From positions 360 to 5,894 of the forward strand of contig DIQU01000015.1 in the NCBI GenBank assembly GCA_002426555.1: a DNA stretch of 5,535 nt. The letters run 5' to 3'. Below, piece by piece: positions 1 to 4,927 of this stretch (the stretch's first letter is position 1; the number at the start of each line of letters is the position of its first letter). The notes beneath the pieces are model-generated. The model did no database searches and had not been told where the DNA came from. It saw nothing but the letters and a program-made list of their open reading frames with translations. Both the position numbers and the translations under genes were made by a program. Origin of the DNA: Firmicutes bacterium UBA5454 (GTDB lineage Bacteria > Bacillota > Clostridia > Caldicoprobacterales > DTU083).

Positions 1-22
1 TCGAGCCCAATTGTTCCCACCA
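1..22 (+). tRNA. 3' end of a tRNA (partial, isotype undetermined)
   Basis: The first 22 bases fit the last part of a tRNA cut by the window edge. TCGAGC reads as the T-loop from position 55 on, with C56 and A58 in place. CCAAT (7-11) is the 3' strand of the T-stem and TGTTCCC (12-18) the 3' strand of the acceptor stem. A19 is the discriminator base and CCA (20-22) is encoded. The acceptor 5' strand, not visible, should read close to GGGAACA. An intrinsic terminator follows 6 bases later, as expected for the end of a tRNA unit. In B. subtilis tRNA genes also lie just upstream of spoIIE. The anticodon is outside the window, so the amino acid cannot be given. Confidence 0.82.
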
Positions 23-28
23 ATCACC

Positions 29-57
29 AGGACTCTTTTTTGAAGGAGTCTTTTTTT
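29..57 (+). terminator. Intrinsic terminator after the tRNA
   Basis: GACTCTTT (31-38) pairs with AAGGAGTC (43-50) to give an 8-bp stem with one G-U pair and a 4-base loop. Bases 29-30 can add pairs with 51-52. A run of seven T follows at 51-57. This is a textbook rho-independent terminator and should end the tRNA transcript, insulating the spoIIE promoter region. Confidence 0.82.
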
Positions 58-134
58 GTGCCTTTTCGTATCACAAACTTATTGTATTTTCTACAGAATA
101 TGTGGAATTGCACGTCGGTCATACTGGTCACACT

Positions 135-141
135 TGTCAAA
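135..141 (+). promoter_or_regulatory. Possible Spo0A box 1 upstream of spoIIE
   Basis: TGTCAAA matches the Spo0A box consensus TGTCGAA at 6 of 7 positions and is preceded by T, as in the extended box. It lies about 105-111 bases upstream of the predicted spoIIE start of transcription. Spo0A~P directly activates spoIIE in B. subtilis. Its role here is inferred from the match and position; a single degenerate 7-mer would be weak evidence alone. Confidence 0.45.
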
Positions 142-173
142 TCCATTGATTCTTCCACTTTTGCAAAGGTTTT

Positions 174-180
174 TGTCGCA
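174..180 (+). promoter_or_regulatory. Possible Spo0A box 2 upstream of spoIIE
   Basis: TGTCGCA, within TTTTGTCGCAAAG, matches the consensus TGTCGAA at 6 of 7 positions, including the central GTCG. It sits about 27 bases upstream of the -35 hexamer, a plausible place for an activator that contacts RNA polymerase. It is the best of the three candidate boxes by its core sequence. Confidence 0.5.
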
Positions 181-206
181 AAGTTTTTTTACTGTCTCTT
201 CCAATA

Positions 207-239
207 TTGACAAATAATTTGGACAAGCGTTGCTATAAT
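207..239 (+). promoter_or_regulatory. spoIIE promoter, sigma-A hexamers with 21-bp spacer (Spo0A-dependent class)
   Basis: TTGACA (207-212) and TATAAT (234-239) are both perfect sigma-A consensus hexamers, but they are 21 bp apart instead of about 17. A TG at 231-232 makes the -10 extended. No better -35 lies at normal spacing: the bases 17-18 upstream of the -10 read CAAATA or ACAAAT. The Spo0A~P-activated promoters spoIIG and spoIIE of B. subtilis have the same over-long spacing, which makes them depend on the activator. TGACAAA (208-214), overlapping the -35, also resembles a Spo0A box (TGNCGAA, one mismatch). Transcription should start near 246, giving an untranslated leader of about 42 bases. 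Confidence 0.8.
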
Positions 240-273
240 GGCATCACTGACTTTAAAGATCCTATATTATATG

Positions 274-281
274 AGGCGGTG
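274..281 (+). promoter_or_regulatory. Ribosome binding site of spoIIE
   Basis: AGGCGGTG matches the anti-16S consensus AGGAGGTG at 7 of 8 positions and ends 6 bases before TTG 288. It lies downstream of the predicted transcription start. It decides the start codon: the upstream TTG at 207 is inside the -35 hexamer and cannot be transcribed from this promoter. Confidence 0.75.
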
Positions 282-287
282 TTAAGA

Positions 288-2702
288 TTGATTCATAAAG
301 ATATTCAGTTTCCACTGAATGGATTGCTGAGCAGCAACAGAACAGAAAAGAAAACGGCATCCTTGTCAATAGGCTTTCTCGCCCGGGAACTGCTCATGGT
401 ATTGTCCTGCTTTTTTATGGGACGGGCTGTACTCTTTGATCAGCTGGCTCCTTTTGGTGTTGCAATATTTGCTGTATTGCTTTCAAAGAAAAAAGGCGGC
501 TTTACTGCTTTTCTGGCTGTGTCAGCCGGTGCATTAAGCTATCGGCTGGGTGGTGGAGGATTTTTACAGTTAGGCGGAGGAAGTACAATACTGGCTATGC
601 TGTTATTTGCAGGGATGTGGAGCATCATTGGCAGAAAAACATCCAGTTGGTCTGCTTTTCGCACAGCTGTTTCCGTTATGCTTTGTCTGTTAATTGCGAA
701 TATGGTAATTACATTTATAAATGGGTATCTCATGTATGAAATGCTTATGAATATGTTTGAAAGTATTGTAGGTTTTATCACAGTATATATTTTTTCTTTA
801 TCCATTGATGTGATTTGGGATATCAATAAACGGCAGATTCTTTCCGGAGAGGAAATGATTTGTCTTTGTATATCCATTTCATTGTTGATTATTGGATTTT
901 GGGATTTTCAGCTCCTGGGTCTTTCACTGCGGAATATTCTTATAGTATTTCTGACTCTGCTCTTTGCTTATGCAGGCGGTGCAGGAATCGGTGCAGCAAT
1001 TGGCATCACAACCGGTTTCATGCTTTCACTGGCTTCTGCACCAGATCCCTCTCTCATGGGGAATCTTGCTGTTTGCGGTCTATTAGCTGGAATATTCAGG
1101 GAGTTGGGGCGCTTGGGATCCAGTACCGCTTTTCTTCTTGCCAATATTCTAATGACTTTTTACATCAACCGTTCAACTTATGTGATTCTCCCTTTTGGGG
1201 ACATAGCAGGAGCTGCGATCTTATTTTTGCTTGTTCCGAGTAAGTCCACTCAATATCTGAAACGCTTTTTCCAGACAGCTGCGGTTCGAGATGATGATCG
1301 GCATTATTATGGAAAACGAGTACAGGAGCTTATAGTGGGCAGATTAAGTGAATTTGCTCAGGTTTTTCGACATCTGTCCAGAGTATTTGGTAGGATTTCG
1401 GATCGAAGCTCATTTGCAGGACAGGACGAGCTGCCTCGACTCTTTGATATGGTAGCAGAGCAGGTTTGCGCCGGCTGTCCCTTGTACCGCAGCTGCTGGG
1501 AGCGAGACTTTTACCAAACCTATACCGGGATATATGAGCTGTTGTCAATTTGCGAAGAAAAAGGATCAATGGAGCGTAAAGATATCCCTGCCAATATGAT
1601 GAGACGCTGCTTGAATTTGCAGGGCATGATTGAGGATTTGAATCGGATTTACCAAAGCTATCGCAACAATATGGAACTGCACCAAAAAATGAATGATTGT
1701 CGGCAATTGGTAGCTGAGCAGCTGGAAGGTGTGGGGCAGGTTGTCAATGAGCTGGCTGCTGAACTGGATATGGACATCAGGTTTCGTGGCAGCCTGGAGG
1801 ATGCCATACGATTGGAGCTGGACAAGAAAGGAATATCAACAAAAGAAATTTTAGTTCTGGAAAAGCCGGGTGGGAAAGTAGAGATTAATATTCATAAACC
1901 AAGCTGCAATGGCAGTCGAGAGTGTCTTCAGCAGGTAGAACCGATAGTCAGCAAAATCGTAGGCAAACCCATGAGCCGTCAACATAAGGAGTGCATCCGC
2001 GGTGGAAAGCCGGACTGTGTTATACATATAACTGAGGCAAAACAGTTTGAAATTATCACCGGGGTAGTGAGAAAGTCCAGGAAAGAAGGTACTGTCTGTG
2101 GAGACAGCTATTCCTTTACATCTGTCAGGGACGGCAAATACATGCTGGCATTAAGTGATGGAATGGGCTATGGTGCCAGGGCTGCCGAGGAGAGTAATGC
2201 TGTAATTTCTCTTCTGGAAAATTTCCTGGAAGCGGGTTTCAATCAAGGCATAACAATAAAAACCATCAATTCCATTCTCATGCTTCGTTCTCAAGAAGAG
2301 ATGTTTGCTACTGCTGACCTGTGTATATTGGATCTGATAAACGGGGAAGCAGAGTTTATCAAAATAGGCGGGGTATCAAGTTACATACGCAGAAAAGATG
2401 GGGTGGATATTATACGACAGCCCGCTCTGCCTATGGGTATTTTAGATGATGTAGATTCGGAAAATATTGTCGTACCTGTTTACGATGAAGATATGGTGGT
2501 TATGGTGACCGATGGAATATTTGATGCTTTCTCAGCTATGGAGGACGAAGAACAGAGTCTGGCGAATTTTATTGCCACCCTTGATACTACCAATCCTCAG
2601 GAACTTGCTGAATTAATTATGGAAGAGGCTCTCTTCAATTTGGATGATAAGCCCGGGGATGATATGACTGTTATGACCGGAAGGGTTTGGCAGCCCTTTT
2701 AG
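288..2702 (+). CDS. spoIIE: Stage II sporulation protein E, SpoIIE (PP2C-type serine phosphatase)
   Basis: SpoIIE is a membrane phosphatase that dephosphorylates SpoIIAA, freeing sigma-F from SpoIIAB in the forespore, and it joins FtsZ at the polar septum. The protein is 804 aa from TTG 288, close to the 827 aa of B. subtilis. A short cytosolic tail (1-28) precedes a hydrophobic domain with many membrane spans (about 29-318). The central region (about 330-570) carries C394-x2-C397-x5-C403-W404, matching a cysteine cluster in B. subtilis SpoIIE, and the family motif RQLVAEQLEGV. The C-terminal PP2C domain (about 580-804) keeps the metal-binding and core motifs GDSYS (D606), SDGMG (D624), TDGIFD (D742) and GDDMT (D791, D792), and also IKTINSIL. 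No catalytic residue looks missing. The start was chosen from the ribosome binding site and promoter; the frame is open back to 207, but that lies in the -35. The gene has its own Spo0A-type promoter and is followed by a probable terminator, so it is likely monocistronic. Confidence 0.96.
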   Translation: MIHKDIQFPLNGLLSSNRTEKKTASLSIGFLARELLMVLSCFFMGRAVLFDQLAPFGVAIFAVLLSKKKGGFTAFLAVSAGALSYRLGGGGFLQLGGGSTILAMLLFAGMWSIIGRKTSSWSAFRTAVSVMLCLLIANMVITFINGYLMYEMLMNMFESIVGFITVYIFSLSIDVIWDINKRQILSGEEMICLCISISLLIIGFWDFQLLGLSLRNILIVFLTLLFAYAGGAGIGAAIGITTGFMLSLASAPDPSLMGNLAVCGLLAGIFRELGRLGSSTAFLLANILMTFYINRSTYVILPFGDIAGAAILFLLVPSKSTQYLKRFFQTAAVRDDDRHYYGKRVQELIVGRLSEFAQVFRHLSRVFGRISDRSSFAGQDELPRLFDMVAEQVCAGCPLYRSCWERDFYQTYTGIYELLSICEEKGSMERKDIPANMMRRCLNLQGMIEDLNRIYQSYRNNMELHQKMNDCRQLVAEQLEGVGQVVNELAAELDMDIRFRGSLEDAIRLELDKKGISTKEILVLEKPGGKVEINIHKPSCNGSRECLQQVEPIVSKIVGKPMSRQHKECIRGGKPDCVIHITEAKQFEIITGVVRKSRKEGTVCGDSYSFTSVRDGKYMLALSDGMGYGARAAEESNAVISLLENFLEAGFNQGITIKTINSILMLRSQEEMFATADLCILDLINGEAEFIKIGGVSSYIRRKDGVDIIRQPALPMGILDDVDSENIVVPVYDEDMVVMVTDGIFDAFSAMEDEEQSLANFIATLDTTNPQELAELIMEEALFNLDDKPGDDMTVMTGRVWQPF

Positions 2703-2716
2703 GGACAGTTCTCAAC

Positions 2717-2733
2717 AATTCAATAATTCAATA
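2717..2733 (+). repeat. Short tandem repeat, two copies of AATTCAAT
   Basis: Two perfect adjacent 8-base units occupy 2717-2724 and 2725-2732, with one further matching base. A 7-base direct repeat ACAGTTC lies on either side at 2705-2711 and 2736-2742. It sits between the spoIIE stop and its probable terminator. It may be slippage in AT-rich non-coding DNA; no function is evident. Confidence 0.5.
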
Positions 2734-2742
2734 ACACAGTTC

Positions 2743-2773
2743 AGGAGTCAAGGGAATACCTCAGGCTCCTTTT
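2743..2773 (+). terminator. Probable intrinsic terminator of spoIIE
   Basis: AGGAGTC (2743-2749) pairs with GGCTCCT (2764-2770), a 7-bp stem with one G-U pair. An inner AGG/CCT pairing can shorten the loop. Only four T follow (2770-2773), then GTC, so the U-tract is short and termination may be partial. Its place 40 bases after the spoIIE stop and before the candidate tilS promoters supports the role. Confidence 0.6.
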
Positions 2774-2798
2774 GTCATAATTTCATCCATATCATGTC

Positions 2799-2827
2799 TT
2801 GAATTATGTTGACAAAGAGGCTACAAT
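2799..2827 (+). promoter_or_regulatory. Candidate sigma-A promoter of tilS
   Basis: TTGAAT (2799-2804, 4 of 6) and TACAAT (2822-2827, 5 of 6) are separated by exactly 17 bases, giving a start of transcription near 2834 and a leader of about 56 bases. A rival reading uses the perfect TTGACA at 2809-2814 with TATTCT (2833-2838, 4 of 6) at 18-bp spacing, starting near 2845. Either would drive tilS-hpt and perhaps ftsH independently of spoIIE, as housekeeping genes next to a sporulation gene would require. I cannot choose between them from sequence. Confidence 0.55.
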
Positions 2828-2880
2828 AAAGCTATTCTTCCATTATGGACATCATTCACTTTCCAGGGAAGCTTAAGGGC

Positions 2881-2884
2881 GGAG
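2881..2884 (+). promoter_or_regulatory. Ribosome binding site deciding the tilS start
   Basis: GGAG, within AAGGGCGGAG, ends 5 bases before ATG 2890. The alternative in-frame ATG at 2845 has only pyrimidine-rich sequence before it and no Shine-Dalgarno match, and lies at or very near the predicted starts of transcription. Confidence 0.7.
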
Positions 2885-2889
2885 TATAT

Positions 2890-4317
2890 ATGCTGCAAAA
2901 GGTATTACACACAATCCAAAGCTATCGGATGCTTTCACCAGGGGATAAAGTAGTTGTAGGCTTATCTGGTGGAGCGGATTCGGTTGCTCTTTTGCATATA
3001 TTAAAGGAGATCCAGGAAGGACCTCTGGATATTCGATTGTTTGCAGCTCATGTAAATCACGGGATACGGGGCGAAGCAGCACGAAATGATGCCGATTTTA
3101 CTCAAACCTTGTGCTCTGGATGGGGAATTCCATTTTATCTGGAAGAAGCGGATATTCCCTCATTGGCCTGCAGTCTGCAGCAAAGTGAAGAGGAAGCAGG
3201 TCGGCATTTCCGCTACGGCTTTTTTCATAAGGTTCTGGAAAAAACAGGAGCTGATAAAATCGCCACAGCCCATCACAAGAATGATCAGGCGGAAACAATA
3301 CTGCACAATCTCATACGAGGAACCGGAATGCAGGGGCTTACTGGAATACAAGCCGTAAATGAAGGAATTATCATCCGCCCTTTACTGGAGCTTACCAAAC
3401 AGGAAATTCTGGAATACTTGGATATACATCACCTACCCTATCAGGAGGATGCCACCAATAAGGATTCCACCTACACCAGAAATCGGATACGAAACCAATT
3501 GATCCCGGTGTTGGAAAAGGATTTCAATCCAGACATTGTAGACAGCCTGGTGAGGATGTCAAGAATTCTCCGGGAAGAAGAAGAATTTTTAACAGAGTAC
3601 ACCCGGGATTTATACAGGAAATATTCCAAAACATTAACAAACAAGCTTGTTTTCGATCTGAAACCCTTTCTTTCCTGCCATACTGCCATACAAAAGCGAT
3701 TGGTTCGGGCTGCGTTGAGGGACTTGAGAGGAGATTTGGATGATGTGGGCTCATCCCATGTAGAAGCGGTTATAAAGCTGGCAGCCGGCAGCCGTACAGG
3801 CTCCCAGACCGTTGTTCCGGGCTCGGAAAAAGGTGATCAGCCGGTGCAGGTAAAAGTCAGCTATGGAGCTTTACAGTTTCAGAAAGTGCAGCTTGACATG
3901 CCTTCAGCCATAGTGGATAAACATCTCGACATTCCAGGGAAGGTGGTGTGGGAACATCCAGAAATGGTGATTACTGCAGAAAGGTGGGAAAAAAACAAAG
4001 GTTTGGAATTCTCCCCGCAGTGTATTTATATAGACGAAGATAAAATAAAGGGAAACTTGATGCTGAGAAGCCGCAAAGAAGGAGATCGCTTTCAGCCGCT
4101 GGGAATGGAGGGTACAAAAAAACTCAAGGACTTTTTTATTGACAGGAAGGTTCCAGCCGAACAGCGTGCTTATGTTCCCTTACTGGTAGATGAAGAAAAT
4201 ATTATCTGGGTGGCAGGCTTTCAAATGAATCATAATTACAGACTTACCGATTTGTCCAGGAACATAGTTAAAATAAGTATACAAAATCACAATATAAATG
4301 GAGGCCATATATGTTAG
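2890..4317 (+). CDS. tilS: tRNA(Ile)-lysidine synthase TilS
   Basis: TilS is the cytosolic N-type ATP pyrophosphatase that adds lysine to cytidine 34 of tRNA-Ile2 (anticodon CAU), changing its codon reading from AUG to AUA and its charging from Met to Ile. From ATG 2890 the protein is 475 aa, the usual length. The N-terminal catalytic domain (about 18-205) has the PP-loop SGGADS (26-31), HVNHGIRG (54-61), HHKNDQAET (128-136) and RNRIRNQLIP (197-206). A middle helical domain follows, then the C-terminal TilS domain with LRSRKEGDRFQPLG (392-405) and KLKDFFIDRKVP (411-422). The frame is open back to ATG 2845, which would add 15 residues, but that start lacks a ribosome binding site and family members begin near MLxKVxxTI, as here from 2890. 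The stop overlaps the hpt start by 7 bases. About residues 300-325 look longer than in typical homologues, in a surface linker. Confidence 0.95.
   Translation: MLQKVLHTIQSYRMLSPGDKVVVGLSGGADSVALLHILKEIQEGPLDIRLFAAHVNHGIRGEAARNDADFTQTLCSGWGIPFYLEEADIPSLACSLQQSEEEAGRHFRYGFFHKVLEKTGADKIATAHHKNDQAETILHNLIRGTGMQGLTGIQAVNEGIIIRPLLELTKQEILEYLDIHHLPYQEDATNKDSTYTRNRIRNQLIPVLEKDFNPDIVDSLVRMSRILREEEEFLTEYTRDLYRKYSKTLTNKLVFDLKPFLSCHTAIQKRLVRAALRDLRGDLDDVGSSHVEAVIKLAAGSRTGSQTVVPGSEKGDQPVQVKVSYGALQFQKVQLDMPSAIVDKHLDIPGKVVWEHPEMVITAERWEKNKGLEFSPQCIYIDEDKIKGNLMLRSRKEGDRFQPLGMEGTKKLKDFFIDRKVPAEQRAYVPLLVDEENIIWVAGFQMNHNYRLTDLSRNIVKISIQNHNINGGHIC
4300..4304 (+). promoter_or_regulatory. Ribosome binding site of hpt inside the tilS 3' end
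   Basis: GGAGG ends 6 bases before ATG 4311 and lies within the last codons of tilS. Together with the overlapping ATGTTAG junction it supports coupled translation of tilS and hpt. Confidence 0.8.
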
Positions 4318-4850
4318 ATCAAATTAAAAGGGTATTGATAGACGAAGAAACATTGCAGAATCGGGTCAAAGAGTTGGGCAAACAGATTACGGAAGATTAT
4401 CGTGACAAGGATCTTCTCATAATCTGCATCCTGAAAGGAGGGGTTGTGTTTGCTTCGGATTTGATGAAGGTGATTGCTCTGCCCCTGTCTATAGATTTTA
4501 TGGCAGTGTCAAGCTATGGTTCTTCCACCAAATCCTCTGGTGTAGTGCGTATTCAAAAGGACTTGGATGAGGAAATTGAAGGAAAGGATGTCCTCATTGT
4601 GGAAGATATTGTAGACACTGGACTGACTCTTAACTATTTGGTTGAAAACCTGCTATCCAGAAAACCAGCTTCCTTGAAGATTTGCTGCTGTTTGGACAAG
4701 CCCAATCGTAGAAAAGCGGCTATTAATATAGACTACGTAGGTTTTAGTATTCCAGATGAATTTGTAATCGGTTACGGATTGGACTATGCACAGAAGTTTA
4801 GAAATCTTCCTTATATTGGTGTTCTGTCTGAAAAAGTTTATACCGGGTAA
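4311..4850 (+). CDS. hpt: Hypoxanthine-guanine phosphoribosyltransferase
   Basis: This enzyme salvages hypoxanthine and guanine with PRPP to make IMP and GMP in the cytosol. At 179 aa it has the normal bacterial length. Visible motifs are LKGG (41-44, diphosphate loop), SSYGSST (67-73, the flexible active-site loop region), the PRPP-binding signature VLIVEDIVDTGLTL (94-107) with the catalytic acids E98, D99 and D102, the purine-contacting K130, and FVIGYGLDYAQKFRNLPYIG (151-170). The same E-D-x-x-D-T-G loop binds ppGpp in many bacterial HPRTs, so stringent-response inhibition is likely, though that is inferred. The gene overlaps tilS by 7 bases (ATGTTAG) and is followed 77 bases later by ftsH without an obvious terminator, so tilS-hpt-ftsH could form one transcript. 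The symbol hprT is used for the same gene in Bacillus. Confidence 0.97.
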   Translation: MLDQIKRVLIDEETLQNRVKELGKQITEDYRDKDLLIICILKGGVVFASDLMKVIALPLSIDFMAVSSYGSSTKSSGVVRIQKDLDEEIEGKDVLIVEDIVDTGLTLNYLVENLLSRKPASLKICCCLDKPNRRKAAINIDYVGFSIPDEFVIGYGLDYAQKFRNLPYIGVLSEKVYTG

Positions 4851-4862
4851 TTTTGTTTTTCT

Positions 4863-4891
4863 TTGCATTTGTAAGTTAGTTGTGATAAAAT
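4863..4891 (+). promoter_or_regulatory. Weak possible promoter of ftsH
   Basis: TTGCAT (4863-4868, 3 of 6) and TAAAAT (4886-4891, 5 of 6) are 17 bases apart in the AT-rich hpt-ftsH gap. In B. subtilis ftsH has its own promoter, which makes one plausible here. The -35 match is poor, so this is tentative; read-through from tilS-hpt could serve instead. Confidence 0.3.
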
Positions 4892-4913
4892 TTAGAAATG
4901 TGTAAACCTTAAG

Positions 4914-4920
4914 AAGGAGG
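4914..4920 (+). promoter_or_regulatory. Ribosome binding site of ftsH
   Basis: AAGGAGG is a perfect Shine-Dalgarno sequence ending 7 bases before TTG 4928. It fixes the ftsH start at a non-ATG codon. Confidence 0.85.
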
Positions 4921-4927
4921 GCTGAGC

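Noticed and set aside
539..877. A 112-codon minus-strand frame opposite spoIIE
   Set aside because: It is a shadow of the coding strand. No ribosome binding site or recognisable motif supports it. The same holds for the minus-strand frames at 1330-1569, 2873-3082, 3098-3351, 3471-3754 and 4653-4868 and for the + strand frame at 3086-3358.
860..1243. A 127-codon + strand frame inside spoIIE
   Set aside because: It overlaps the clearly conserved SpoIIE membrane domain in another frame, shows no family resemblance or membrane-protein logic, and has no need of its own explanation.
2809..2827. TTGACA with TACAAT as a tilS promoter
   Set aside because: The two elements are only 7 bases apart, too close to be used together by sigma-A polymerase; other pairings at 17 and 18 bp are more sensible.
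2845..2889. A 15-residue N-terminal extension of TilS from ATG 2845
   Set aside because: There is no ribosome binding site before it, it lies at or next to the predicted transcription starts, and the family normally begins at the MLQKV position.
3274..3300. HHKNDQAET in TilS, with N in place of the first D of the usual HHxDDQAET
   Set aside because: At first it looked like a lost catalytic acid, but I recall KNDQAET as a common variant in clostridial TilS proteins, and the second acid (D132) is kept. All other motifs are intact, so inactivation is unlikely.
4851..4880. T-rich stretch after hpt as a terminator
   Set aside because: The T-runs follow no stem; I found no hairpin that could end transcription before ftsH.
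4907..4917. CCTT-AAG-AAGG hairpin over the ftsH ribosome binding site
   Set aside because: Only four base pairs with a three-base loop; too weak to argue for regulation.
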